Source: Oceanicaulis sp. (GTDB lineage: Bacteria; Pseudomonadota; Alphaproteobacteria; Caulobacterales; Maricaulaceae). From it: DNA of 64,000 bases. The notes under the pieces were generated by a model. The model had not been told where the DNA came from, did no database searches, and saw nothing but the letters and a program-made list of their open reading frames with translations. The stretch spans positions 2,691,501 through 2,755,500 of the forward strand of contig CP157796.1 in assembly GCA_040112665.1 (NCBI GenBank), in the 5' to 3' direction. Positions 1 to 8,343 of the stretch are shown in pieces. Each line of letters opens with the position of its first letter. Within the stretch, counting starts at the first letter, position 1. The position numbers and the translations under genes were made by a program.

Positions 1-904
1 CAGCGAATGGGATGTCTGTTAGATCATAAGAGCCTGCGCCGAAACGGATGGTGCGGATGAGATTGCCGTTGATGAGCACATCGACGGTTGCATCTGCTTC
101 GAGAACAAAGCTTGTCCGTCCGGTTGGGCGTACGCTTCGGAATGGGTCGATTTCTGAATAAAGGCGCTGGTACGAAACCCCTCCCAATTGCGGCGTTCCC
201 TGGAAGCCTCCGCCTGGCACGATCACGTCGCCTAGGGCCAGGCGAGCCGCGACCGAGGGAAAATCGCGAAAAAGAGTCAGGTCTCCACGCCGAAAGCTCT
301 GGTCCGCGTCCTCCTGATAAAACGCCTCAAAGTCCAAGGACCAGCCCTCGGCGCCGCCGAGATTGACAAATCCGTACACGCGACCTGCGATAGGAGAGAA
401 ACCCGGATCCCCTCCCTCGTGGATGTAATTGGCGCCGAGATTGAATCCGATGGCAGCCGCGGCATCGGCGGCCGGTACCGGATCGATGCCGTCCAGATCG
501 GGTTGCTGCCCCAGCGAAATGTCTCTCGCCCGAAGCCGCTCCAGCGGAACGCTCGCCGCGATCTCGATCCGGCTGGTGTCAAGCGTCACATTAGCGAAGG
601 GCTCGACAATCTCCGCCATGACGAGATCAGCGTTCGGCAATGCCGTATTCAGCGCGACGGCCTCCGAGGCGGTCAGCCGCTCGGAAAGAAGATCGATCAG
701 TCTTGATCGATCCACCAAAAGAACGCCCTGCTGGTCGGTTTGGACCGTGATGTCGCCGACATACGTTCCATTGACAACGAACGGCAGCTCCAGCCGGACC
801 CCAGGTGGAAGAATCTGCGGGACCTGAGCCTGAGAGGGGGGCGTATGCACGAGCAGCAGAGCAGCTAGGGCCGCCCCTGCAGCCAGTCTCGATAGTCTGG
901 TCAT
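1..904 (-). CDS. Fimbrial outer-membrane usher (chaperone-usher pilus), 3' end beyond window
   Basis: The frame is open from an ATG at 904 to the window edge, giving the first 301 residues. It begins with a signal peptide (residues 1-26, ending SQAQ). An N-terminal usher domain follows, which binds chaperone-pilin complexes in the periplasm. The barrel start carries the usher-like GD stretch (RLALGDVIVPGGGF, about 221-234), and a plug-region pattern (FGAGSYDLTDIPF, 288-300) is typical of FimD/PapC-type ushers. The usual length is about 800 residues, so more than half lies left of position 1. It is the last visible gene of a leftward pilus operon, 47 bp after the chaperone. Ushers form the outer-membrane pore through which pilins are polymerised. 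The missing 3' part cannot be checked for completeness. Confidence 0.88.
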   Translation of the reverse strand, partial: MTRLSRLAAGAALAALLLVHTPPSQAQVPQILPPGVRLELPFVVNGTYVGDITVQTDQQGVLLVDRSRLIDLLSERLTASEAVALNTALPNADLVMAEIVEPFANVTLDTSRIEIAASVPLERLRARDISLGQQPDLDGIDPVPAADAAAAIGFNLGANYIHEGGDPGFSPIAGRVYGFVNLGGAEGWSLDFEAFYQEDADQSFRRGDLTLFRDFPSVAARLALGDVIVPGGGFQGTPQLGGVSYQRLYSEIDPFRSVRPTGRTSFVLEADATVDVLINGNLIRTIRFGAGSYDLTDIPFA

Positions 905-951
905 CGTGGTCCCCCCAACCTGCTCTTAGTCAAGGCCCTCTGGTTGACGCC

Positions 952-1683
952 TCACGGCAGATCTACACGAACGTCCAGCGGGCCCGAGGTGGGCCACCCG
1001 TCCGGCAGTTCGACATAACCCCATCGTGCGCCACCGCCCGGAACGAGGGTGTGCCTCAAAGCCCGGTTCAGGCTCTCCCCTTCCAGCACCATTTCCTGCC
1101 CGCCGGACGCGAGCGTGATTGTCGATCTCGCGAGACCCTGGTAGCGGTTTCCAAGGTTTTCGAGCCGAAAGCGCGCGACAGGCGTGCCGTCCTCATCAGC
1201 GCTGATCTCGGCTGACGCGACCTGCAGGGCCGCCGCAGCACGCGGCGGCACGACCTGAACCGAGGCGGCGAAGTTCACCAGAACCTGCACACCGCTTTCC
1301 TGCAGTTCCTCAAGCGGCACCTGACGGACAGTCAGAGCGTAGTGCTGGGACTCTGTGATGTCGGGGCGACCGATGTATCGGACCCGGATTTGCTGGGACT
1401 CCCCTGGTTCGACCCGCGCCTGCGGAGGTATGATCAGGAAGTCATCGACAGCGTCTTCACGTGTCTCTTCACCAAACTCGTCAATGAAACGCCGCTCCGC
1501 GACCACTTCGAAGACGATCGGGACCTGCTGCGTGTTGTTGACGAGGATCGTTTGTGACGCGGCCCGGCCGAACGGAGCCAGGTCGAAAATCAGAGGTTCG
1601 ACCTCATAGGCCCTGACGGAAGCCGCGCTGAACGCAATGACGAGAGCCGCGCTTAGCGCCGCGATGATGGACTTCAGCCTCAT
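952..1683 (-). CDS. Periplasmic pilus assembly chaperone (PapD/CsuC-like)
   Basis: This 243-residue protein has a signal peptide (ending SVRA-Y, about residue 25) and the two-domain immunoglobulin-like layout of pilus chaperones. The signature stretch around the F1-G1 strands is visible as FLIIPPQARVEPGESQQIRVRY. This pattern (hydrophobic strand, PP, PG, Q-x-R-V-R) is the donor-strand edge that caps pilin subunits. Its job is to fold pilins in the periplasm and carry them to the usher, which is encoded immediately downstream. It lies 20 bp after the last pilin gene, so co-transcription is expected. The ATG at 1683 is preceded by a purine-rich stretch (GAAAGAGGA). Confidence 0.9.
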   Translation of the reverse strand: MRLKSIIAALSAALVIAFSAASVRAYEVEPLIFDLAPFGRAASQTILVNNTQQVPIVFEVVAERRFIDEFGEETREDAVDDFLIIPPQARVEPGESQQIRVRYIGRPDITESQHYALTVRQVPLEELQESGVQVLVNFAASVQVVPPRAAAALQVASAEISADEDGTPVARFRLENLGNRYQGLARSTITLASGGQEMVLEGESLNRALRHTLVPGGGARWGYVELPDGWPTSGPLDVRVDLP

Positions 1684-1703
1684 TCCTCTTTCCCCTCAAT
1701 ACG

Positions 1704-2210
1704 TCAGCCCGTCGGCGCGACGCTAATGATGATCGTGTCCGTGTACTCGCCCGCCTCGACCGACAGCGGATCGACCTCCCCGACGTCCAGCGTCATGCGT
1801 CGGCTCACCGACGGCTGGCTTGAGTCGAGATAGCTGCTCTCAGCCCCGACGCCTCCGGAAATGGACGTGCCGGCGACTGCGAGGACGAACGGAATCTCGC
1901 GGTTTGGCCCGCCACCCTGGTTGAAAAGGCGGAAGTTGTTTTGCGTCGCCACCGTGACGACGGCGACGCCGGTGTTACAGCGCGCAAGGATGTCAGCCAC
2001 GACGAGTTCGGCTTGATTCACCGGATTGAACGATGCAGCGAGCCCTGTTTGCCCGGCGTCGACCACTTGGCCCTGCTCGAGCACTGCACTTACCGTGCAC
2101 ACTTGAGGCACGTCAGTGCTGATCTCATAGCTCAAGTCGAGCCGTTCCTGGGCCGCAGCGCATGTCGCCCCGAAAACTGAGCAAAAAAGAAGTGCAATCA
2201 GACTACGCAT
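1704..2210 (-). CDS. Csu/SCPU-type pilin subunit, third in operon
   Basis: A 168-residue exported protein with a signal peptide (cleavage near AAAQ-E). It has the pattern of spore-coat-U/CsuA-B pilins: an early cysteine (VCTVSAV), a second cysteine (ARCNTG) that probably forms the subunit disulfide, and a C-terminal edge ending YTDTIIISVAP. Its ATG overlaps the stop region of the preceding pilin gene by 8 nt, suggesting translational coupling. Being distal in the operon and divergent from the first pilin, it is more likely a minor or adaptor subunit than the main shaft protein; that role is inferred. Confidence 0.8.
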   Translation of the reverse strand: MRSLIALLFCSVFGATCAAAQERLDLSYEISTDVPQVCTVSAVLEQGQVVDAGQTGLAASFNPVNQAELVVADILARCNTGVAVVTVATQNNFRLFNQGGGPNREIPFVLAVAGTSISGGVGAESSYLDSSQPSVSRRMTLDVGEVDPLSVEAGEYTDTIIISVAPTG

Positions 2211-2757
2211 TGGGCACCACCACGATCCGGATGACGTCGCTGTAGGGGCCCGGCGCGAAATCGATCGCGGAAAGCGGGCCGAGATTCACCAGCAAAGTCC
2301 GCTCGACCGGGTTTCCCGGGAACGCGTCCGCGGTGAATGAAGAAGATTGTGAAAAGCCGCCGGAAAGGCTTGCGACTTCCGGGATACGAAGGGTGAACGG
2401 GATGGGGTTCGCTGAACCCGCCTGCCCGAGCTGAAAATCGTTGGCGGTGTCGACCGTTACCGTCGCAGTACCGCTATTGCAGAGGAGGGTGAAACGCCCG
2501 ATTTCCTGATCGTTGAAGTCGCTGAAATCCACCACCGAAAGACCGATCTCGCCGTCTTCCAGATCCTGCGGTGCGCCTGGGGCGCTCGCTTGCTCGAAAT
2601 ATATCCCGGAGAGGGTGCAACCGGCATTGATTGATCCATCCAGAGAAACGGAAAGAATCGCTTCCTGAGCGACTGCGTGCTCGGTCATCGCAGCATCGAG
2701 ACAAACGATCGCCGCTCCGGCGATCAGCGCCCGGCCCGCCATGCATAATCTGGACAT
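2203..2757 (-). CDS. Csu/SCPU-type pilin subunit, second in operon
   Basis: A 184-residue exported protein with a signal peptide ending near AVAQ-E (about residue 31). It shares the layout of the neighbouring pilins: cysteine in CTLSGIYF, cysteine in LLCNSGTATVTVDT, and a C-terminal YSDVIRIVVVP strand. The family forms chaperone-usher surface fibres. The gene is separated from the first pilin gene by 68 bp containing a strong hairpin (2781-2806), which would lower its expression relative to the first subunit. Minor-pilin status is inferred from that position. Confidence 0.8.
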   Translation of the reverse strand: MSRLCMAGRALIAGAAIVCLDAAMTEHAVAQEAILSVSLDGSINAGCTLSGIYFEQASAPGAPQDLEDGEIGLSVVDFSDFNDQEIGRFTLLCNSGTATVTVDTANDFQLGQAGSANPIPFTLRIPEVASLSGGFSQSSSFTADAFPGNPVERTLLVNLGPLSAIDFAPGPYSDVIRIVVVPNA

Positions 2758-2780
2758 GATCCGTTCCCCTCTGAGAGAAT

Positions 2781-2806
2781 CGGGGCGGGTTTCGCCACCC
2801 GCCCCG
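2781..2806 (-). terminator. Intra-operon hairpin after the first pilin gene
   Basis: Perfect 10-bp stem (CGGGGCGGGT / ACCCGCCCCG) with a 6-nt loop, lying between the first and second pilin genes. There is no long T-run after it on the minus strand (ATTCTCTC follows), so it may act as a partial terminator or as a 3' stabiliser of the first-gene transcript. Such hairpins are known after major-subunit genes in pilus operons. Confidence 0.6.
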
Positions 2807-2825
2807 ACGTCTCGACGTCGTGTCC

Positions 2826-3380
2826 TTACGGCTGCGGAGCGACCGTGAAGATGACGCTGTCGGTGTACGACCCCGGGGCCTGGCCCAGCGCGTTGAACGA
2901 CGCCAGGTTCATGGTGACCGTGCGGGTGTTGCCGTTCGGAAGGTTCGCGCCGCCGGCGACATAGGAGCCCGGCGAGTTGAACGTGCCGGCGCCGCCGCTG
3001 ATCGCGATATCGTAGGCGATCGAAGCCGAACCGTTCTGCAGCTGGAAGCCGTTCACGGTGTCCACGCTCACGATCGCGTTCTGGGTGTTACAGACCGCAG
3101 CGAGCGAGCCGAGCACGTTCGATTCACCGGAGTCGAGCGTGCCAAGACCGATGCCGAGGCTCGCGTTCGCGGCCCAGGTGCCGCCGCCGCCGCGCGGACC
3201 CAGATCGTCAGCCGCGCTGTCGGGCTGCGATTCAAGGCCGACCAGGCCGCTGTACATGAAGACGCCGCACTGTGTGTCGACGGTGCCGTCGAGGGCGACC
3301 GACAGGGTGGCGTCCTGCGCCATCGCCGGAGCGGCGGTGACGAACAGAGCGGCCGCGGCCGCCATAAGTTGCTTCTTCAT
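2826..3380 (-). CDS. Csu/SCPU-type pilin subunit, first in operon, probable major subunit
   Basis: A 184-residue exported protein with a typical signal peptide (MKKQLMAAAAALFVTAAPAM, then AQ-D). The ATG at 3380 is chosen over upstream in-frame codons because a GGGAGA ribosome site sits just ahead of it and it starts the signal peptide directly. Pilin features are a Cys in QCGVFMYS, a second Cys in AAVCNTQNAIVSVDT, and the C-terminal YTDSVIFTVAP strand. It is Gly/Ala/Ser-rich and more canonical than its two downstream paralogues. First position in the operon, a strong RBS and the hairpin right after it suggest it is the major shaft subunit (inference). Confidence 0.82.
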   Translation of the reverse strand: MKKQLMAAAAALFVTAAPAMAQDATLSVALDGTVDTQCGVFMYSGLVGLESQPDSAADDLGPRGGGGTWAANASLGIGLGTLDSGESNVLGSLAAVCNTQNAIVSVDTVNGFQLQNGSASIAYDIAISGGAGTFNSPGSYVAGGANLPNGNTRTVTMNLASFNALGQAPGSYTDSVIFTVAPQP

Positions 3381-3485
3381 CTCGAAGTCTCCCACATGGG
3401 TTGCTTTTATGAAGAGCCAAGAGAGCCTGTGGAACAGCCGTCCCCTCAACGGCGTCTCCTCCCCTTCAAGCCGGACGCTACGCCG

Positions 3486-3521
3486 TTAACTCCCGCTCAA
3501 CATCGTTTAACAAATCATTAA
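3486..3521. promoter_or_regulatory. CtrA-type binding boxes upstream of the pilus operon
   Basis: TTAACAAATCATTAA at 3507-3521 is an exact TTAA-N7-TTAA, the full CtrA consensus of Caulobacter-like bacteria. A near match (TTAA-N7-TCAA) lies at 3486-3500. They sit about 105-140 bp upstream of the first pilin ATG, in an AT-rich 247-bp gap. CtrA is the cell-cycle regulator that also drives pilus and flagellar genes in relatives. Binding here is inferred from sequence only. Confidence 0.6.
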
Positions 3522-3627
3522 TGCCCTAAATTCGTACCCGCTTTTACTTCATATGGGCTATTCTCGCGGTTAATTTCTAAAGGAACGATAATCCTCCACC
3601 CTTTCCTATATTGCATATTTTTATCAT

Positions 3628-4215
3628 CTAAATTGCGGATGCTCTCCAGATCGCCGATACGAACTCTGACTGCTTGGAAATGCCGGTTTTCTGATAGATG
3701 GAACGGAGTTGGGCGCGCAGCGTGCTGATATGCGTGCCGCGCTTGTCCGAGATTTCAGCGAGCGAGTGTCCCGCCGCCATTTCGACGGCAAGCCGCGCTT
3801 CGGCGGGGGTCAGACCGAATAGGGACATGGCGTCCGCCCCACTCATAGGTTCACTCTTGATGAGCGGACGAAGCGCAAAAAGGATGGTCTGCGAACCGTC
3901 CTTGGTTCGAAGAAGAATGCGCGACGACGCGACCCACTTCAGGTCGGCCCCGTCCTCGGGGCAGCGCATGATCGTGCGGTAGCCCTTCTGGCTCGCCGAG
4001 CCGATCAATTCGTTAAGCAGAGGCTCGAACGCCCGCTTCACTGCTCGGACCTGTCCGTCCACCAGCTTGACGCAACGCTCCTGGCGCAGCAGCGCTTCGC
4101 CAGACATGTTCGCGCCAAGCAAGCCCAGCTGAGGGGTCACAATATACTGCGCCGGGTCTACCGAAAGCCGATTGAGCCATTCAGTGTCCTTCGCCTCACG
4201 CAAATCGATGACCAT
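3628..4215 (-). CDS. LuxR-type HTH transcriptional regulator
   Basis: A 195-residue protein whose C-terminal part (about 132-190) is a LuxR/FixJ-type helix-turn-helix (LFGLTPAEARLAVEMAAGH, then STLRAQLRSIYQKTG). The N-terminal part, about 130 residues, has no motif I recognise; it does not show a receiver aspartate pattern, and a PAS-like sensor is possible. The ATG at 4215 is preferred to an upstream TTG at 4284 because AGGAG precedes it at the right distance. It is transcribed the same way as the pilus operon and ends about 250 bp before the first pilin, so it may control it; that is context, not proof. Confidence 0.75.
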   Translation of the reverse strand: MVIDLREAKDTEWLNRLSVDPAQYIVTPQLGLLGANMSGEALLRQERCVKLVDGQVRAVKRAFEPLLNELIGSASQKGYRTIMRCPEDGADLKWVASSRILLRTKDGSQTILFALRPLIKSEPMSGADAMSLFGLTPAEARLAVEMAAGHSLAEISDKRGTHISTLRAQLRSIYQKTGISKQSEFVSAIWRASAI

Positions 4216-4262
4216 GGGCCCACTCCTGATCGAACCATTCGTTTCGAAGCAGGAGGAGATTG

Positions 4263-4297
4263 TCCCGTTATGAGACGGGAACAACGAATTTAACCAT
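4263..4297. promoter_or_regulatory. Inverted repeat and CtrA half-site upstream of the LuxR-type gene
   Basis: TCCCGT-N6-ACGGGA at 4263-4280 is a 6-bp-arm inverted repeat. TTAACCAT at 4290-4297 matches the 8-base CtrA half-site described in Caulobacter. Both lie 48-82 bp upstream of the regulator ATG. Either could be an operator; short motifs occur by chance. Confidence 0.3.
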
Positions 4298-4343
4298 AAC
4301 TTCCGCTATTTAGCGCTCGCTCCTGAGGAATTTGGGCATCGCC

Positions 4344-5387
4344 TTACCCCATTTTGGTTGTGCACTCTACTTTTGCGAGAAGGCAGATATTGCCACTCGC
4401 ACCATGGCTATCTCGCACGTCTCTCTGGAACGCCGTTCTGTCGGAAAGCCACCAAGAAAGACTTTTGGCGCCGTCCAAATGGTTTGAGACCGCACGCTCC
4501 TGTCGCACCCCGTCCTGCTCGACGAGGTCCTCAAGGGGGCGTCGGGTTGCACCTTCAACACGATCGCGTAACCGCCGAAGCGAGCCGAACCCGCATGCCT
4601 TAGCGATACCTTCGACATCTTCCATTCTTGAGATAACTGACAACCGAGCCAGCGCGGCGCGAAGACGCGTCTGCTCGATACGCTCCCGGATAGTAAGGCG
4701 ATCGGATTTTGCATAAGCGCGATACAAGGTCGCCCGGGACACCCCAAGGCTTTCGGCGACCTTCTGCGGACTGAGATCGGCCTCGACGTACCGGGCTGCG
4801 ATTAGGTTGCGGGCCCGGCGGCCGATTTCAGCCGGATGTCGCGTGGCGAACTCGTCGGCTCCTTCGAGCGCATCTGCGCAGACGGCGGTTATGGTCCGGC
4901 ACATAGCGTTCCGTGCACGCTCCGACATGCCGCCGAGCGTGGCCTGAACCATCGAGAGAAGCTTATTCAGCGTCAACACAGCTGGCGCGTCGGCCGGTGG
5001 GACATATCCGTGAACAGAGTCCAGAGCGACAGATCCGGCCAGGAGGCGGCGCGGAAAGGCGAGCGTGATCAAGCGGACGTCTGAACAGACGACGCGCGCA
5101 GGCTGGCTCATGTCGACGACCAAAAGAGCGCCTGCGCTCGCTCTCGGGCCGTCATCAAACCCGAACGCCAGCTCCCCCGATCGCACCACGTGCACGAGAA
5201 TATGATCGAGGCCGTCTTCGCGAATTAGTTGCGGCGGACGGCGGCCCTCTTGCGCACTGGCGAGGATAGAGGCGACCAGAATCTCACCGCAGATGGCTGC
5301 ATCGATAGCACCGCTTACGTCACCTTCGGCCAGAACCGGCGTCTGAACCCAAGCCCCCATGGCCGCCTGCCATTCGGCAGCGCTCAT
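4344..5387 (-). CDS. AraC-family transcriptional regulator
   Basis: A 347-residue protein. Residues about 190-290 hold the double helix-turn-helix of the AraC/XylS family: first helix pair around LSPQKVAESLGVSRATLYRAY, second around VEGIAKACGFGSLRRLRDRV. The upstream 180 residues match the AraC-binding-like (cupin-type) ligand domain by layout (FGFDDGPRASAGALLVVDMS). The C-terminal 60 residues are a poorly conserved tail. It lies beside the pilus operon and the LuxR-type gene, with similar lower GC, so it may belong to the same accessory block. Its ligand and targets are unknown. Confidence 0.8.
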   Translation of the reverse strand: MSAAEWQAAMGAWVQTPVLAEGDVSGAIDAAICGEILVASILASAQEGRRPPQLIREDGLDHILVHVVRSGELAFGFDDGPRASAGALLVVDMSQPARVVCSDVRLITLAFPRRLLAGSVALDSVHGYVPPADAPAVLTLNKLLSMVQATLGGMSERARNAMCRTITAVCADALEGADEFATRHPAEIGRRARNLIAARYVEADLSPQKVAESLGVSRATLYRAYAKSDRLTIRERIEQTRLRAALARLSVISRMEDVEGIAKACGFGSLRRLRDRVEGATRRPLEDLVEQDGVRQERAVSNHLDGAKSLSWWLSDRTAFQRDVRDSHGASGNICLLAKVECTTKMG

Positions 5388-5793
5388 TTTTTTCGGCGTG
5401 AAAATGTTTCGTTCGGAAATTTTTCGCTCTCCGCGACGTTATACTGTTACAATAGCGATACATGAATTGCTCGAAGCGCCCATCCATTAAATGAGGTATA
5501 CGGATGAGGCCGAAACGCCGGAAATTGGCGCTTGTCCAGACGATCTCGATCACTTCGTGGCGCTAGTGCTAACCGCTTGACGCTGCGGGTGGGCATTTCG
5601 GGGACCCGTTCGCGTTCGTCTGAAACCGCCGCCAGATTTTTCGCCGGTCTGAACGCGCACCCCGCCTGCTGCGCACCGGTGAACCGCCCCTGAACCTTTC
5701 GGGCTCCCAACCACCCGCATTCCGCCATAAATCCGCCTGCGCGGGCGCTGATGGTCGGGGTCGAATACGCCCTTTCCTTCAGGACGCACCGCC
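5388..5793. other. 406-bp intergenic region between AraC-type gene and DUF3108 gene
   Basis: This gap separates two divergent genes, so it must hold both promoters. The first 90 bp next to the AraC gene are AT-rich, with a minus-strand TATAAC at 5438-5443 as a possible -10. The rest is GC-rich and shows no RNA gene, repeat or convincing reading frame. Short open frames on the minus strand have no recognisable product. Confidence 0.4.
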
Positions 5794-6585
5794 ATGACCC
5801 TGCGCCTTCGCTCCGCCGTGCTTGTTCTTTCCGCCGCGCTTCTGGGCGCTGGCGCGGCTGCGCCCGCGTTCGCGCAAAGCCCTGCGCCGCTTCAGATCGA
5901 GGCGGAGTATTCCGCCAGCGTCTGGGCGATCCCGGTGGGCAAGGTCGCGTTCGAAGCGAGCCTGGGGCCGGCGCGCTATGAAGCCCGCGCGGAGTCCCAG
6001 GCGGCGGGGCTTGCGGCGCTTTTCACCGACATCCGCATCGTGTCCGAGGTCGAGGGCGCGGTCGCCGGCGGGCGTGCCCGACCGCAGCGCTACGCTCATG
6101 ACGAGTTCAACGGCCGCAAGCATCGCCGCGTCGACATGAGCTTCGAGGGCCGGGTGGCCCGCTCGGAGGCGACGCCGACCTTTTCCAACTGGGGCGAGCC
6201 GCCCGCGAGCGACGCCGACCGCACCGGCGCGATCGACCCGATGACCGCAGTGTTCATGCTCGCCCAGTCGATGACCGGGGCGGCGCCCTGTTCGGGGCAT
6301 CTGCCCGTGTTCGACGGCCGGCTGCGCTATAACCTCAATCTGCGCGCCCGCGGCGTGCAGCCGGTGCGCACCGCAGCCTGGCGCGGCGAGGCGCTCGTCT
6401 GCGACGCCTTCTATGAGCCGATCTCGGGCTATACCGACGAACAGCGCCCCGAGCCGCGCGAGCTGCGCCATCCGCTGACCCTGTGGCTGGCGCCGCTGGA
6501 AGGCGGCCGGCACCTGCCGGTGAAAGCCCAGACACGCGCCGGCTTCGGCGCGACGATCGAGCTGCGCTCGCTGGAGATGCGGTGA
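5794..6585 (+). CDS. Exported DUF3108-family protein
   Basis: A 263-residue protein with a clear signal peptide (1-27, ending AFAQ). The rest matches the DUF3108 layout: an early beta-strand pattern (YSASVWAIPVGKVAFEASL), a central R-Y-x-H-D-E-F-N segment, and a D-P-M-T-A-V motif near residue 148 followed by a Cys pair region (CSGHLPVFDGRLRYNL). DUF3108 proteins are predicted periplasmic or outer-membrane-associated beta proteins of unknown function. It is transcribed towards the acyl-modifying cluster, which runs on the opposite strand and ends 21 bp later, so it is not part of that unit. Confidence 0.75.
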   Translation: MTLRLRSAVLVLSAALLGAGAAAPAFAQSPAPLQIEAEYSASVWAIPVGKVAFEASLGPARYEARAESQAAGLAALFTDIRIVSEVEGAVAGGRARPQRYAHDEFNGRKHRRVDMSFEGRVARSEATPTFSNWGEPPASDADRTGAIDPMTAVFMLAQSMTGAAPCSGHLPVFDGRLRYNLNLRARGVQPVRTAAWRGEALVCDAFYEPISGYTDEQRPEPRELRHPLTLWLAPLEGGRHLPVKAQTRAGFGATIELRSLEMR

Positions 6586-6606
6586 GGCGCGCAACGCGCC
6601 GCGTCG

Positions 6607-8070
6607 TCAGAAGGTGAAATAGACCACCTCGCGCAGATCGTGCGCGCGCCAGAGGCTGGCGAGCAGGAGCGCGATCGTCATCGCCGCCCAGCCGGCGTTC
6701 GGGCTCCAGCTCGGGATCGTCACCCCGAACAGACGGCGCATGTCCGCCTCGCGCTCGCCGCCGAACAGGGCGTGGGTCGGGATCTCGAACGGCAGAAGCA
6801 CGAAGACCGCGCCCAGCAGCACCAGCCGCCAGACGGTCTGGGCGGGGTGGCTGAAGACCAGGTCGAAGCCCGGTCCGACCGTGAAGAGCGTCGTCATCAC
6901 CCCGCTCGCCGCCGTCCAGCTGGGCGCGACGAACACCGCGCAGGCCGAGATGAGGAAGGCGAGGCTGACCGCATAGTCCGCCACCCGGCCCGCAGGGGTG
7001 GCGAGCGCCTGGCGGAAGACCAGCTTGAACGCCAGCACGAGCACGGCGCCCAGCCCCCAGAGGGCGTAGATCAGCTGCGGGCTGTGCCACAGGATCACCA
7101 GCACGTAGATCAGACCGATCACCGCGCCCCGGCGCAGCAGCGAAGGGTTCTTCCCCGCCAGCGGCACGAAGACGTTGTCGCGCAGGAACTCATGGAAGGT
7201 GACGTGCCAGTGCCGGTCGAACCGGCGCATGTGCGCGAAGCGGAAGGGCGCGTTGAAATTGACCGGCAGCTTGAGGCCGAACATCAGCCCGATCCCGATC
7301 GCCATGTCGCTATAGCCCGAAAAGTCGAAATACAGCGCCAGCGTCGCGCCCAGCCCCGTGATGAGGCTTGTGACCGCCGAGCCCTCGCCCGCCGAGGCGA
7401 GATTGTAGTAGGGCGCGATCAGCCGGAACATCTCCTCGGCGATGACCGCCTTCTTGAACGCGCCGATGGCGAACCAGGTCAGCCCGCGCGCCAGCCGCCC
7501 CTCCCATTTCGCCGCCGGCATTCCGGCCCGCACCTCGTCGAGCTGGGCCTTGAACTGGCGGTAGCGCACGATCGGCCCGGCGGCGAGCTGGGGGAAGAAG
7601 ATGACGTAGCTGGCGTAGTCCACCGGCCCCGGCGGAGCGGTCCTGCGGCGGAACACGTCGAAGGCGAAGCCGATCTGCTGGATGGTGAAATACGACAGGC
7701 CCAGGGGCACGATGAAGGCGAAGCCCAGCCCGTCCTGAAGCCAGGTCTTGAACCCGCCCAGCCAGACCATGTGGTACTTCACCAGCACCAGGCATCCGAC
7801 ATTGAAGACGATCACGCCGGCCAGGCAGGCCCGGCGCAGCGCTTCGCGCCCCTCGGCGAGCGCGATGGCCCAGCTCAGCGCGTAGGTCACCACGATCGTG
7901 GCCAGAAGCACCGCGCTCGCGAACACGCCGAACAGCAGGTAGACCACGGTCGAGAACACGAAGATCAGGACCAGCTGCAGGTCCAGACCACGGATCGCCC
8001 GGCTCAGATGGTAGAGCACCGCCATCGCCGGCAGGGCGAACAGCAGGAAGGCCGGATCGACGATGCTCAT
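6607..8070 (-). CDS. MBOAT-family O-acyltransferase (AlgI/DltB-like)
   Basis: A 487-residue polytopic membrane protein with about ten hydrophobic segments. Family marks are the RHWHVTFHEFLRDNVFVPL stretch with conserved His at about 289, and the second invariant His at about 329 (ILWHSPQL). These correspond to the catalytic region of AlgI, DltB and related O-acyltransferases, which move acyl groups from a cytoplasmic donor to a hydroxyl on a polymer or lipid. No SGNH/DltD or AlgJ/X partner is encoded nearby. Instead the gene lies 9 bp after an acyl carrier protein, so acyl-ACP is the likely donor. It is the last gene of the FAAL-P450-ACP-MBOAT operon. Confidence 0.9.
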   Translation of the reverse strand: MSIVDPAFLLFALPAMAVLYHLSRAIRGLDLQLVLIFVFSTVVYLLFGVFASAVLLATIVVTYALSWAIALAEGREALRRACLAGVIVFNVGCLVLVKYHMVWLGGFKTWLQDGLGFAFIVPLGLSYFTIQQIGFAFDVFRRRTAPPGPVDYASYVIFFPQLAAGPIVRYRQFKAQLDEVRAGMPAAKWEGRLARGLTWFAIGAFKKAVIAEEMFRLIAPYYNLASAGEGSAVTSLITGLGATLALYFDFSGYSDMAIGIGLMFGLKLPVNFNAPFRFAHMRRFDRHWHVTFHEFLRDNVFVPLAGKNPSLLRRGAVIGLIYVLVILWHSPQLIYALWGLGAVLVLAFKLVFRQALATPAGRVADYAVSLAFLISACAVFVAPSWTAASGVMTTLFTVGPGFDLVFSHPAQTVWRLVLLGAVFVLLPFEIPTHALFGGEREADMRRLFGVTIPSWSPNAGWAAMTIALLLASLWRAHDLREVVYFTF

Positions 8071-8079
8071 CGCGCCGGC

Positions 8080-8343
8080 TTAGAAGCTCTCGGCGCTGAA
8101 CTGAAGGATGTCGCGCGCCAGCCCCTCGACCGTCTCCGCGGCGTAGAGCAGCGAGGGGTCGAGCTCGATCTTCAGCGCGTCCTCGAGGATGTTCGCGATG
8201 ATGACGATCTGAAGGGAATCGGCCGCCAGCGCCTGAAGATCGGTCGTTTCGTCGACCGGCTCGGCGCGGTGCTCCATCGCCTCGTTGATCGCGCGAACGA
8301 TCTCGGTCTTCACACGCGCCAGGGTGAGGGTCTCAGCGGTCAC
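8080..8343 (-). CDS. Stand-alone acyl carrier protein of the FAAL cluster
   Basis: An 87-residue acidic protein of ACP size and helix pattern. The phosphopantetheine site is DSLQ with Ser at 43, in the LAADSLQIVIIANILED stretch. It starts with GTG and overlaps the P450 gene by 11 nt, consistent with translational coupling. It would carry the acyl chain activated by the adjacent FAAL, present it to the P450 and hand it to the MBOAT enzyme. It is not the housekeeping AcpP, whose site is normally DSLD/E in a different context. Partner assignment is inferred from gene order. Confidence 0.88.
   Translation of the reverse strand: MTAETLTLARVKTEIVRAINEAMEHRAEPVDETTDLQALAADSLQIVIIANILEDALKIELDPSLLYAAETVEGLARDILQFSAESF

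Noticed and set aside
5447..5795. Short minus-strand reading frames in the 406-bp gap
   Set aside because: No homology-like pattern, no RBS and mutual overlap; treated as intergenic.
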